NCBI GenBank assembly: GCA_963844055.1
Contig: CAWJMN010000001.1
Span: 3,782,001-3,846,000 of the forward strand
DNA: 64,000 bases
Origin: CAWJMN01 sp963844055
GTDB lineage: Bacteria > Planctomycetota > Planctomycetia > Pirellulales > Pirellulaceae
Direction: 5' to 3'
The position numbers and the translations under genes are program-made. The notes below the pieces were generated by a model. It ran no database searches, was not told the origin of the DNA, and saw only the letters and a program-made list of their open reading frames with translations. Shown piece by piece: positions 16,170-26,500 of the stretch (its first letter is position 1; every line of letters starts with the position of its first letter).

Positions 16170-18584
16170 TTATGCCAATTTCCAAATCCTCCGCAAAAGC
16201 CATTCCAGGCACAAAAACCCGCAGATAAGCCCCATCAGCCATGTCATAAGCAGCTTTTCAAAACTCCGGTCCGGAACTCCCGACAAAATGGTCACTTGGT
16301 CGCGAGGCTGAATCGCTCCCGCCAAAGCCGAAATTCCCTGACCATCCTTTTTCATGGCCTCCGCGAACCCCAAATAGTATTTGCCTTGGGTCCCCGTGGC
16401 CAAACCAGTCAGGACAGGATCATTTCGCTGCGGCCGTTCGGTTTCCAGCGTTGGCAACTTCACCCGAACCTCTTGCACAAGCAATTGATCGGCCGCTCCG
16501 GGCACCTGAAGTTCAATCCGGTAATCCCCTTCCGAAGTCACCGTAATCTGCTGCGAATAGAGTCCGTCACGCGCCGCATCTTTCATCCGCTTCAAAACAA
16601 GCGGGCTGCGCACCCCCTGGGGCGAGATCACCATCGCCTGTACTTCATTTTGCTGCAGTGGACGAAACTGGCTGTCCTGCAAGATCGCACGCACGGCAAC
16701 CGAGTCACCGATGCTGCAGCGGTCTTTGTCCACCAAAAGCACGCCCCGACTAGAATCGCGTAGCAATCGACCTTCCGTCGCCCAGCGGATAAGCTTGGTG
16801 TAGTACTGTTCAAAATAGGTATCATCAACGGCCCGCACGCGCCACATTTCACCACTGGCTTGAAACAGCACTCGCCCTGAGCCAAAGAATTGCGAGGCCA
16901 AGTAAATAGGCAAATCACCATCTATCGATGTGTCCGGATCAGAGAACCGCGCCAAGATCTGGGCCCCTGGCTTGGGGTCTTTCACTGCGTAATAACCAAA
17001 CACCCCTTCAAACTGTTGCCACGCACGTTCACTGCGGCTACTGTCATCATCCAACCACAGGAACTGTGCTTCCTTCCCTTCGCGAGTAAATTGCAACGGC
17101 CAAGGCTTGTCAGCCGCAAACCGTCCCATGCTCAAACTCGCGGAGCCCTGCGAAAAGAACACTACCGGATAGAGCGACTTAATCGTGTCAATCTTCGGAT
17201 CACCACGTCGCCGACTTGACCACTGCGGAGTGAACACTGGCCCCGCAACTACGATCAACCCGCCAGCCTTCTCGGCAACAAATCGCTCTAGGGCCTTCAC
17301 CTGCAATTCATCGAGGGCTTCCCAGTCTGGATCGAATCCTACAATACAGTCATAAGCAAACAGCTCATCTGGATTGTCAGGGAATTTCGCCAGCACTTGG
17401 TTAGCATCTTGCGAGATCCCTGGCCGTGCCGATTGCAACAGCACATCCACCGTCGACTCTTTATCACGAAATAGCTGATTACGCAGGAAGATGAATTCGC
17501 GTGTTGGGCCACCTGCCACCAGCAAGACTTTCGTTTTGCGAGTGACAATCTCTACCTTGGCCGACTTCTCATTATCCTTTTCCTCCACCTCCCCTGGAAC
17601 TGGCGGCAGTCGCAAGCGATAGATTCGCGTCCCCTGCTCTTCCGGCGTCAGCGTAAAGCTAACCACCTTGATCTTGCCCGTGTCGTCGACGTCAACGATC
17701 TGCTCATCTTCTTTCCGCTCTCCCGATCCATCTTTGGCGGAAGAAAACAACTGGGCGGCAACACTTTTCGCCGGCAAGTTTTGCAGCTTCAAATACCCTG
17801 TCAGCGTAAACTTGTCGCCAGGAAACACCCGCTGAGGAGCTTCCAAATCGATCACTTGTGCATTGGCAGGCAGCCGATCCGAACCAACACCAATCACATG
17901 CAGCGAGAATTCCGCATCCGCGGCGCGCGGGACGATACTGGCAACATCAACGCCTGCATTCGAGTTGCCATCACTAATCACCACAATCGCCGCCAGCGGC
18001 CCACCCCGTTGCCGTTCGACAATAAACCGCAGCGCATCTCCCAAGCGTGTCTCTGCGCCCCGTGGCGAAAGCTCAGCCTGCCAGTCGACTTCCTTGGATT
18101 CTGCGGGCGCCTTTTCGCTGCCCGAATTACCCACCAGCTCACCTGTTGAGCCCGTGCTTGGCGCTGAACTGCTCGCAGGTAACGGCGAGAGCCCTAACAG
18201 CACCCGCATGCCGACTTCCGCGCCAGAAAGGCTCGCTGTAGCAAGTACCACAAGGCCCCCCATTAACAGCACTGCCGCCGCTAGTGCCAAATAGGACCCG
18301 CCATCATGCGGCGCCATCCTGGTGGACGCACCTTGTTTTACTACTCGTTTAGGAGCGAGGAAGCTTCCCGCAAAAAGCAACAGCGCAAGTGCCAACACAC
18401 CAATACCAGCCCAAGCAAGTTTACGACTGGACTCGATAATGCGGTTCTGTCGCTGCTGCGTTGTCTCTTCGTCTTCCTGCAGGGCTACCCCGGTCGCAAT
18501 CCGAGGAAGCGACGCCACCTCAACTGGCACCTCTCCTTGATCGAAACGATACACACTCACATCATGCCGAGCACGCAGGTCGGC
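16170..18584 (-). CDS. VWA/glutamine-amidotransferase-like membrane protein, main part (frameshifted gene)
   Basis: About 804 residues from the frame change near 18584. It continues ADLRARHDVSVYRFDQ and shows two TM helices (about 50-75 and 95-120), the second half of a VWA domain (AAIVVISDGNSNAGVD), Ig-like beta regions, a class-I glutamine-amidotransferase-like Rossmann module (KVLLVAGGPTREFIFLRNQL to GLIVVAGPVF) apparently without a usable catalytic Cys, and a final TM helix (LLMTWLMGLICGFLCLEWLL). Together with the N-terminal piece it makes one protein of about 944 residues, matching large planctomycetal VWA proteins that follow BatA. It probably takes part in envelope complex assembly with the MoxR ATPase. 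Confidence 0.85.
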   Translation of the reverse strand, partial: ADLRARHDVSVYRFDQGEVPVEVASLPRIATGVALQEDEETTQQRQNRIIESSRKLAWAGIGVLALALLLFAGSFLAPKRVVKQGASTRMAPHDGGSYLALAAAVLLMGGLVVLATASLSGAEVGMRVLLGLSPLPASSSAPSTGSTGELVGNSGSEKAPAESKEVDWQAELSPRGAETRLGDALRFIVERQRGGPLAAIVVISDGNSNAGVDVASIVPRAADAEFSLHVIGVGSDRLPANAQVIDLEAPQRVFPGDKFTLTGYLKLQNLPAKSVAAQLFSSAKDGSGERKEDEQIVDVDDTGKIKVVSFTLTPEEQGTRIYRLRLPPVPGEVEEKDNEKSAKVEIVTRKTKVLLVAGGPTREFIFLRNQLFRDKESTVDVLLQSARPGISQDANQVLAKFPDNPDELFAYDCIVGFDPDWEALDELQVKALERFVAEKAGGLIVVAGPVFTPQWSSRRRGDPKIDTIKSLYPVVFFSQGSASLSMGRFAADKPWPLQFTREGKEAQFLWLDDDSSRSERAWQQFEGVFGYYAVKDPKPGAQILARFSDPDTSIDGDLPIYLASQFFGSGRVLFQASGEMWRVRAVDDTYFEQYYTKLIRWATEGRLLRDSSRGVLLVDKDRCSIGDSVAVRAILQDSQFRPLQQNEVQAMVISPQGVRSPLVLKRMKDAARDGLYSQQITVTSEGDYRIELQVPGAADQLLVQEVRVKLPTLETERPQRNDPVLTGLATGTQGKYYLGFAEAMKKDGQGISALAGAIQPRDQVTILSGVPDRSFEKLLMTWLMGLICGFLCLEWLLRRIWKLA

Positions 18585-19003
18585 TGCAGCAAAGTTCCCT
18601 CACGCATTTGTGCGATGACTTCCGCACTGCGTGAGATCTTCGGCCCTGAAGAGGCACCTGCATTTCCACCATCTTCCAGCGACATGCTTTGGCTGGTGTC
18701 GATCAAAACGGCGGCGCGTGAATTCTTCACAACGCTTCGTTCTGTTCGCTTCTCCAATTGCAGAAAGAAGAACACGATGCCCGCAACAGCAGCCAGCCGC
18801 AGCAAAACCAGCAGCAGAAATCGCCCCCGCGACAATTCCACCGTGTTCCGACGATAAATGCTAACCACATAGGCCGCACCGATCAGCAGCACCGCCACCA
18901 GAGCCAGCCAATGCCACCACTGCGTGAATTCTTGCAAGCGTGCAAGCTGATAATAGGTCGATGTTACATCCGCTAAAACAGAAGCCGAGAGAAAGCCGTT
19001 CAT
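18557..19003 (-). pseudogene. N-terminal part of the frameshifted VWA membrane protein
   Basis: ATG 19003 overlaps the TAA of the BatA-like gene (TAATG), a strong sign of translational coupling, and is preferred over the upstream in-frame start at 19051. The piece has two TM helices (WWHWLALVAVLLIGAAYVV and FLLLVLLRLAAVAGIVFFFL) and the MIDAS start of a VWA domain, VLIDTSQSMS (DxSxS). It runs to REGTLLQ and then leaves frame (PTCVLGMM, stop). The -1 frame resumes with ADLRARHDVSVYRF, so one base appears to be missing around 18577-18592, next to a CTGCAG. Confidence 0.82.
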
Positions 19004-21330
19004 TATTGACTTCCTCCCTTCGGCAAATAGCTCGTCGCCAAACCTAGCCACAACTCCACGGTCAATAGCCCCAGCAGTGCCAGCATCAACCAGTGGCTAA
19101 GACTCTGTCCGCCCGCATCGATGCTTCCCTGTTCCAGCTTATCAAACACGGAGTATTCCACCTTCACCGGCTCAAGTTTCGTCAGCAGTTCACTAACCGC
19201 CATCCGTTTAAGATTCCCTTCTTCGGCGACGACATTAAACGCATAGCGTCGTGGCTTTAATTCCCCTTTGTTAGTCACCGGCCAAGCTTCATAAATGCCA
19301 GGCCGATCCGTCTCTGGCATGGCAGGCGTACCCAGTCGCGCCAAAAGCGTTCCCGCATTCCCTTCGGCCGCCAGCGCACGTCGGTCCACGCGAAGCCGCG
19401 TCGACTCTTTCTCACCAGGAATCACAAACGAAACATCCCCTCGATAATCGGCCGCTTCCAATGACAGTGCAAGCTGCTCACCCACCGTCCGAGGATCATC
19501 AAGGCGATTGGCAGACGCCAAGTACGATTGCAACCGCAAGAGAATCACAACGATGCTTGGATTTTTAGCCCAGTCATTCCACTCAGGAGCCAGCGTGGTT
19601 TGAAAGGCAACCACCGTCCCCTTGCCGAGCTTCTTCTCCACAACAAGTGGGCTACGATCACGCAACCTTGCCAAAATCTCCACCGAAGAATCCTTCGGCA
19701 GCGTGTACCCGGCCTTGGTCTGTCGGTAGGTCACAATCTTCACGCCACGAATCAGCGGATTATTTTGCCCAATGAAGAAGCTAAAGATCGGATGACGTAC
19801 GAACTCAAAATCGGGCGTCCCTCCTTCGGCATCGGGCGGCAGTTCTGCACTTCCTGCAAGGGGAAGGGGATAGAGCCCGTCCCCGTCACGAAATAGCACG
19901 CGATTGTAAAAATCGACATTGGTGGCGTCGCCAGCAAAGAAGGCAAGGCCCCCACCTGCACTGACATAGTCTTCCAGGTTTCTCACCACAATCGGATCAA
20001 GCTGCGGAACGTCAAGCAGGTAAACCGAAGAGTACCCTCGCAGTTGCTCAGGCGACAAATCTCGCATCCGAGCCAGCGGACGCACGTCTGCCACAATGCC
20101 GGTATTCGATTTCTCCAGCGGCCGGAAAGCAGCCTCCAAGTAGTAGGCGTGCTTGCTGTCCTCGCTCCCATCGACCACCAAGACCCGCTCAAACTCCGGA
20201 AACTCGATCACACATAGGCGTCGATTGTCGGCTTCCACAGCATCCTCAGGGAGCCTAGCTTCCACCACATGCTTTCCGGGCTGCGGGAAATAAACCTGTA
20301 CCTGACGTGATAGTGTCTCCCCCGCGCCAATCTGATCAATTAGCAGCGTCGCCAAATCCTCACCAACCCCCTGAACGCCCTCGGGATCCGTTACCGTTGC
20401 CGACGACTCTGGCGGATAGAAATAACTGCGCAGTTTGAGCTGAACCTTGGAGGCCGTCGCCGAGCCAAAATTCTTAATTTTGACGTTCACAAACAGGGGA
20501 ACACCCGCTGCCCGCGTTTCGTCCGCAGGCACCACCTCCAGCACACCCAGGTTTCCATCGGTCCCTCGGGCGCAATCCACCAACTCAATCTTTTCCACCG
20601 CTTTGCTAATCTCGTCCAACAACGCCTTGACCTCTGTGGGGGCCGACCAATCCTTTTCACGGAAGTCGGAAAGGATTAGCACCTGACGGTTTTCATCCGG
20701 AGCTTGCTGGATCAGCTTTTTCAGTAGCCCCAGCGACTCGGCCGGTCCCACGGCCAGCGCGGTCGGCACTAGCTGCTCCTGCTTCTTCTCTAGCTCCAAG
20801 TCAAAACTGGCAGTAATCGGTTCGGCCAAAAAATCGGCCGCAATAGCGCCAACCCGTTGCTCATCCTGGGCACCGGCATTTCCCGTCGCCCCCCCTCGCG
20901 CATTCGAATACCGCAGCAACGTAATCTTCTGGGGTGAGTCCGCCTGCTGGGCACGGTTGACCAGGCCCCTCAGCACTTGCCGACCGCCATCAAAAGATGA
21001 AGCTCCGCCATTCCGCTGTGTCATCGAGAAACTATCGTCAAGCAGCACATAGTAGTGCGTCGGCTTGGCCCCCAGTAGATCAAGCCATTGGGCCTTAGTC
21101 TTGAGCTGCGCCACCATGGCAACTACGACAGCAACGACCAGCATCCGCATCAGCAAAAGCAGCAACTGCTTCAGCCAAACCCACTGGCGATGCTTCCGTT
21201 GGCTTGCCAGCAGGAACTCCATGGCAGCCCACTTCACCCGCTTCTGCCGCATGAGATTGATCAAATGGATCAATAGCGGCAGCAGGGCAAGTAGGAACCC
21301 CCACGTTAATGACTGGAAGACAAACTGCAT
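19003..21330 (-). CDS. BatA-like protein with N-terminal membrane domain and VWA domain
   Basis: 775 residues. The N-terminus is the aerotolerance-regulator/BatA-type motif: TM helix (FLLALLPLLIHLINLMRQKRVKWAAMEFL) followed by a second helix (LLLLLMRMLVVAVVVAMVAQL). Then a VWA domain with MIDAS DDSFS (YYVLLDDSFSMTQRN), a long beta-rich domain, an amidotransferase-like stretch (RVLVVDGSEDSKHAYYLEAAF) and a C-terminal TM helix (LMLALLGLLTVELWLGL). BatA-type proteins work with MoxR ATPases and DUF58 proteins, apparently in envelope protein complex maturation. Start at ATG 21330, 22 bp after the DUF58 stop; the next gene starts in its stop codon. Confidence 0.92.
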   Translation of the reverse strand: MQFVFQSLTWGFLLALLPLLIHLINLMRQKRVKWAAMEFLLASQRKHRQWVWLKQLLLLLMRMLVVAVVVAMVAQLKTKAQWLDLLGAKPTHYYVLLDDSFSMTQRNGGASSFDGGRQVLRGLVNRAQQADSPQKITLLRYSNARGGATGNAGAQDEQRVGAIAADFLAEPITASFDLELEKKQEQLVPTALAVGPAESLGLLKKLIQQAPDENRQVLILSDFREKDWSAPTEVKALLDEISKAVEKIELVDCARGTDGNLGVLEVVPADETRAAGVPLFVNVKIKNFGSATASKVQLKLRSYFYPPESSATVTDPEGVQGVGEDLATLLIDQIGAGETLSRQVQVYFPQPGKHVVEARLPEDAVEADNRRLCVIEFPEFERVLVVDGSEDSKHAYYLEAAFRPLEKSNTGIVADVRPLARMRDLSPEQLRGYSSVYLLDVPQLDPIVVRNLEDYVSAGGGLAFFAGDATNVDFYNRVLFRDGDGLYPLPLAGSAELPPDAEGGTPDFEFVRHPIFSFFIGQNNPLIRGVKIVTYRQTKAGYTLPKDSSVEILARLRDRSPLVVEKKLGKGTVVAFQTTLAPEWNDWAKNPSIVVILLRLQSYLASANRLDDPRTVGEQLALSLEAADYRGDVSFVIPGEKESTRLRVDRRALAAEGNAGTLLARLGTPAMPETDRPGIYEAWPVTNKGELKPRRYAFNVVAEEGNLKRMAVSELLTKLEPVKVEYSVFDKLEQGSIDAGGQSLSHWLMLALLGLLTVELWLGLATSYLPKGGSQ

Positions 21331-21352
21331 GAGGCGTTTTTTCTATTGGCTC

Positions 21353-22252
21353 CTAGCGACGCTGCATTCCCATCCGATGGCTTAAAAACGCGGCCAAAGC
21401 CCCGTCCAGCGACTGTCCCGTACGAAACAAGGCATATCCCACCGCGTTACGGGCACACTCGCGGCGAACTTCATCCAAATAGCTTTGCAGGGCCTGCAGG
21501 TATCCCTCGCGCAGAGCTCGAGGATTGCAGTTGAGCGCATCGTCCGACTCTAGCCCCTCAAACCGCAATGGGCCAGAAAAGGTAAAGTCTAACTCATCAT
21601 CAGCGAGAACGTGCATCACCATGACGTCGTGCCCCCGCTCACGCAGCAGCTTCAGCCCCTTCACCAGCCCAGGGCGATCGACCAAAAGGTCAGAAATCAG
21701 CACCACCAACCCACGACGGGGAATCGCTTCTGACACCCCTCGCAGGATGTTCAGCATGTCGGTCTTTTCTTCGGGGTGTCGCTGATTCAGCTGCTCCACA
21801 ATCGAAAGCAGCTGGGTCGTCTTGTTCCGCATCGGCACGGCAGAACGAACCTTGGAGTCAAACGTAATGCAACCGACCGCATCTTGCTGGTGCAAAATCA
21901 GAAAGGCCAAGCAGGCGGCCAGCGTTGCCGCATAATCAAACTTCGAGACCCCTTCGCCCGCGTAAGACATGCTGTTGGAACTATCGACCAGCAACGTACA
22001 GCGTAGGTTTGTCTCTTCCTCAAACTGCTTAACGACCAAACGGTCTTGGCGCGCCCAGACCTTCCAATCGACGTGCCGCAAATCATCGCCGGCAACGTAC
22101 TCTCGGTGCTGCAGAAATTCGACGGACTGGCCAAAGTACGGACTGCGATGCATCCCCGAAAGAAAACCTTCGACGATATACCGAGCCCGAACTTCCAGAC
22201 GAGCGATCTTCCGGATCGCGTCAGGATGCAAATATCTTCTTGAATCGGGCAT
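21353..22252 (-). CDS. DUF58/VWA-type protein
   Basis: 299 residues from ATG 22252 (MPDSRRYLHPDAIRK, the usual beginning in this family); ATG 22267 is an alternative adding five residues. It has the DUF58 core motifs GEFLSGMHRSP-like (VEGFLSGMHRSPYFGQSVEF), REYVAGDDLRHVDWKVWAR and the VWA MIDAS DSSNSMS. There is no TM helix, so it is probably cytoplasmic. It lies between moxR, whose stop it overlaps by about 30 bp, and the BatA-like gene, the standard order for this module. It probably acts as an adaptor for the MoxR ATPase and its membrane VWA partners. Confidence 0.93.
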   Translation of the reverse strand: MPDSRRYLHPDAIRKIARLEVRARYIVEGFLSGMHRSPYFGQSVEFLQHREYVAGDDLRHVDWKVWARQDRLVVKQFEEETNLRCTLLVDSSNSMSYAGEGVSKFDYAATLAACLAFLILHQQDAVGCITFDSKVRSAVPMRNKTTQLLSIVEQLNQRHPEEKTDMLNILRGVSEAIPRRGLVVLISDLLVDRPGLVKGLKLLRERGHDVMVMHVLADDELDFTFSGPLRFEGLESDDALNCNPRALREGYLQALQSYLDEVRRECARNAVGYALFRTGQSLDGALAAFLSHRMGMQRR

Positions 22253-23297
22253 CGGAAAGTAGTTCATCCTCGCGGGTAGGAGTGCCAGCCACAATGCGTT
22301 CAATAATGGCGTCCGGTGTGACACCGTCGCTTTGTGCAGCGAAGTTCACTACCAACCGGTGCCGCAATACGGGCTTGGCCAGAGCTTGAATATCTTCCGT
22401 CGACACATAGGTTCGGCCAGAAAGCAGCGCTCGTGCCTTTCCGCCCAGAACCAGGAACTGCACCGCACGCGGACCAGCTCCAAACCCTAACATCTCTTTC
22501 ACATATTCCGGCGAACCTTGCACGCCAATCCGCGTCTGACGCACGATCGACAAGGCGAACCGCAAGATATGATCGCTGACCGGTACTTCCCGTACCAGTT
22601 TTTGCAGTTCGATAATTTCCTTGCCGGTTAGCACCGGTTCAATCGCAGAGCTTTGTGAAGAGGTCGTGCGACGAGCCACTTCAAACTCATCTTGGAAGCT
22701 GGGATAGTCCACAAAGACCTTAAACATGAAGCGGTCTTGCTGAGCTTCCGGCAGCGGGTAAGTTCCCTCTTGCTCAATCGGATTTTGCGTCGCCAGAACA
22801 AAGAATGGGTCCGACAAAGGATGCCGCGTCCTGCCAACCGTGACTTGTCGCTCTTGCATCGCTTCTAGCAACGCCGCCTGGGTTTTGGGGGGCGTACGAT
22901 TGATTTCGTCCGCCAATACCACATGAGAAAACAGCGGACCTTCCAAAAACCGCCGTTCGCGAGCTCCGCTAGAGCGGTTCTCTTCGATGATTTCCGTACC
23001 GGTGATATCCGCTGGCATCAAGTCCGGCGTGAACTGAATACGGCTAAACGACAGGTCCATCGTCTTGGCCAGCGAGCTAATAAGCAGCGTTTTGGCGAGC
23101 CCCGGCACACCTTCCAGCAGGCAATGTCCCCGCGCGAAAAGGCAAATCAGAAGCTCCTCAATGACGTCAGTCTGGCCAACAATGACCTTGCTCAGCTGGG
23201 CGAGGATCTTCTCGCGAGCCTTCGCCAAACGAACAATCGCCCCCGAGGGATCTTCCTCGTTGGCCGAACCTTCTGCGTGCGCACCCACGGAACTCAT
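22221..23297 (-). CDS. MoxR-family AAA+ ATPase
   Basis: 358 residues from ATG 23297, chosen because GAGGAAAGC lies at the right distance upstream. Walker A is GVPGLAKT, Walker B VVLADEINRTPPKTQ, and the sensor region reads FVLATQNPIEQEGTYPLPEAQQDRF, split here into FVLATQNP and EQEGTYPLPEAQ, all diagnostic for MoxR ATPases. They act as chaperone-like AAA+ proteins that activate or assemble substrates through VWA-containing partners. It heads the minus-strand gene array (DUF58, BatA-like, VWA), and the region 23298-23480 is the likely promoter area for the operon. Confidence 0.95.
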   Translation of the reverse strand: MSSVGAHAEGSANEEDPSGAIVRLAKAREKILAQLSKVIVGQTDVIEELLICLFARGHCLLEGVPGLAKTLLISSLAKTMDLSFSRIQFTPDLMPADITGTEIIEENRSSGARERRFLEGPLFSHVVLADEINRTPPKTQAALLEAMQERQVTVGRTRHPLSDPFFVLATQNPIEQEGTYPLPEAQQDRFMFKVFVDYPSFQDEFEVARRTTSSQSSAIEPVLTGKEIIELQKLVREVPVSDHILRFALSIVRQTRIGVQGSPEYVKEMLGFGAGPRAVQFLVLGGKARALLSGRTYVSTEDIQALAKPVLRHRLVVNFAAQSDGVTPDAIIERIVAGTPTREDELLSDARFKKIFAS

Positions 23298-23481
23298 GCT
23301 GCTTTCCTCGGTGGTGAAGACTACCAACCTGAATTGAGCCAGTTCATCCCTCGCCGGCCCATTGCTTTTCCTGCACACCCCATTTGGGCGAGCATCATCG
23401 GGCCAGCAAACAGCCCTGCGACGACTGTTAAGATAGTTTAGTAATTGCCACTTGCCTAGCTATTTAACGGGTCCAAACAAA

Positions 23482-23509
23482 AAGGGCCTAGGTTTTTTCC
23501 TAGGCCCTT
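23482..23509 (-). terminator. intrinsic terminator after the subtilase gene
   Basis: Perfect 11-bp inverted repeat AAGGGCCTAGG (23482-23492) and CCTAGGCCCTT (23499-23509) with a 6-nt loop. On the minus strand the stem is followed by a T-rich tract (the RC of CAAAAAG), as expected for a rho-independent terminator of the subtilase gene that stops 46 bp upstream at 23555. Poly-A in the plus direction is in the loop, so it is weaker that way. Confidence 0.9.
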
Positions 23510-23554
23510 GGGGGGTTCCATTCTGCCAAAGCTCCGCCTAGCGAAGCAAAGGGA

Positions 23555-26500
23555 CTACTTCGATTGGGCCAAAAGACCGTCGATTAGGATATCCAGCGAG
23601 TCATCGACAACCTCTTCTTCACCTTCGGCACTGGTATTCGAAGCATCCGTCCACCAATCCGTGGACAAAACGCTATCCACTGCCGTGGCAAAAGTACCGC
23701 TTGAATCCGAGTTGTTCGTCAGAACTGGCTTGCTGCTGCTCGTCGACGATTGGCTGCTGGAGGAGCTGCTGCTACCCACCGTGCCAATCGCTGCCAAGCT
23801 CGAACCACTGCCAGAGCTGCTATCCGAAGAGGATGAGCTTACAACAATGGTCGAATCGCTTGCGGAACCAGCTTCCCCAGCACCACCGGCCGAATTGGCC
23901 TGGGCATTCAGGAAGTTGATAACCATCAAAGCATCTGCAGGCGACAGGAAGGCGTCGACGTTGGCATCCAAGTAGCCTTGGGGCAACAGCTGGCCTAGCT
24001 GAACAATGGATTGAGCCGACAGAGCGCGAGGACCTTGTCCATTGAGCTCATTCACAATGGACAACACATCCACTGCAGAGACGACGCCGTCACCGTTGAC
24101 GTCCAGCGTATTGAACGGATTGGAGAATTCTGCCTCGCCGGCACCGGTCGAGCGAATCTGCACGCCGTTGATCGACTGCATGAACACCACATTGTCCGGC
24201 AGAGAGGTAACCTGTGGATCAGGGCTGATCGACAGATCCAGTTTCTTCACCAGCACGTCGCGGGTTGGAGTTTCCTCGGCAGGATCGGCGATAAAGCTCG
24301 TCGTCACACCGGTTGGAGTTGCACCAACGGCCTTAAAGTAAGCGACAAACACGGGGGAAATTGGGTTAGCACCAACCGTAATACCCGTGCGGGAATTAAA
24401 CCCGCCGATCTCATTCAGCAATCCTGGGGTGTCTTCGGTGAAGGGCCCCAATCCGCTGGTCAACGGGGCGTACAGGTTGTAAACGCCTGCCGTATTTGGG
24501 AAGTTCACGCCGTTGGCAGGAATCAAAGGATTGCCAACGCTGTCCGTCTCGGTGCTGTTCTTATAAAGCTTGACGTACTGTGTATCAAACCCAAGATCCA
24601 AGAAGGCGGACTCGACACCAGCAAAGGATGGGGCTGGCGTACGCAGATCATGCGTGAAGGCCTTCACACCAATCACATCACCAACATTCAGCGTGTCAAC
24701 CGCAGGATTGAAGGCGGTTTCAACGATGGTTTGGCCACCCAATCCGTCTGGAACAAAAGTAATCTTTACAGGGCGTAGCTCGATCGAAGCAGTCGCCGTG
24801 TTTGCCACAGCTCCAACTTGTACCGTGACGTTTGCAGTCGCAGCACCAATTGGTGGCGTGGCAGAGTTATTGTCATCGTCGTAAGCAAACGTATAGGTGA
24901 AGAACTCGGTTCCCACAAACGCCCCGGATGGTGGTGTATACCGGATCGTACCATCTGCGTTAAGTGCGAGTCGCGACAGTGGAACCAAGGATCCTGCTGG
25001 CCGTTGGGCATCTGGTGTACCAGGTCCAAACGAGATCACCTTCTTCTGAGCAGCCGTAATTCCGCTTTGCTGACCATCATTTGCCAGCACATTGAGATTT
25101 GTCGCTACTGCAGTTGGCAAGGTAAACGTATCATCCGCAGGAACAGGCTTGGCCTTGATCGTGATGGTTACCTTGGCAAACGTGTCCGAGAAATTGCCGG
25201 CATTATCCTGTACCTGATAGGTAAAGGTATCGGTTCCAAATTCACCGGTCACAGGCGTATACGAATAGAAGTCATCCGTGAAGTCACTTGCGGTACCGTT
25301 GTCGTTGTAAACAATCGATCCATGGGTCCCCGTGGCATTCACAAAGATGCTGGCTGGTCCAATGCGAGGCCCGCCGTTAATGCTCTTTTGGTCAGCCCCA
25401 AACCCGTTGTCAGCCAGCACATGCAAGGCATTATTGGTGCTGTTCTGATCCACGGTGAAATTATCATCCACCGCGAGTGGCTTCAGGCGATCGAGGCCTG
25501 TGATGTAATCCTCAACTTCACCAGCCAGCGACGGACCGGTTGGCCCCAAGTTGGCCTCCGTTCCGTAACGGAAGCGAGCCTTATAACCCAGCAGTGGAGG
25601 CGAGTCGGAAATAGCCGGCACGGAGAACAAATAAGTTCCCGTTCCACGTTGCTGGCTCGTGATCACTTGCTCTGACGCTTCAAACGTTCCGTTATCGTTC
25701 CAGTCGATCCAGCCATTGATGAAACCGGGAGCGTAGCTACCGGAGTTGACCCGCACGCGAATCTGAGCCGTGGTCGAACCTGGAATAAAGTTCAGGAAGT
25801 CAACGCCGTCCTCGTCGGAGGCAGCAGAATTAAGATCGTCGCCATTGGCGTTGGCGGTCGGAATGCCGTTCCCTTCACCATCCACGCGATTTCCAAGCTG
25901 GAAACCTTGCAGAATGCCGTGACGTGGACCGTTCACACCGCCCGTTGTGCCGTAAGTATCGGGCAGATCACCCCAATCGTTGGCAGCAACGTTGCCGAAG
26001 TTTTGATCGGTGGTTACCACCCCTGCATTGACAACAACACCTACGCGAGCACCGCCAGTGAGGCCGGCTGGATCAGGGTAGGTTTGTTGGAAACCCGGAG
26101 CATAAACTTCACGCAGGATATAAACGCCTGGATCAAGCGTAATGATCCGATAGAAGCCGTTTTGATCGGTCACACCGGCAGGTTCACCGATGGCGATCTT
26201 TCCATTGTTGTTAAGATCGGCATAGATCACGGTGCCAGCAATACCTGGTTCACCCGGATCACGAACCCCATTGCGGTTGTAGTCGTTGAACTTGTAACCC
26301 GAGATTTCGCCTGGGATACCCTTTTGACCAAAGTTCAAACCACTGATGGCTTGTGCATTGTCGGCAACAGAAACGGTGTACCCACCGTTGTTGCTAGGAA
26401 GCGTTTGCTTGTAACCGGTTTGTGGAACGGCACGAACCGTTACCTGAGTCCCACCAAACCGTCCATGTAACACGTAATTCCCGTTAGCGTCGGTTACCGC

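Noticed and set aside
24011..24778. Long plus-strand open frame opposite the subtilase
   Set aside because: It is a mirror of the subtilase codons, shows no family motif and no ribosome-binding site.
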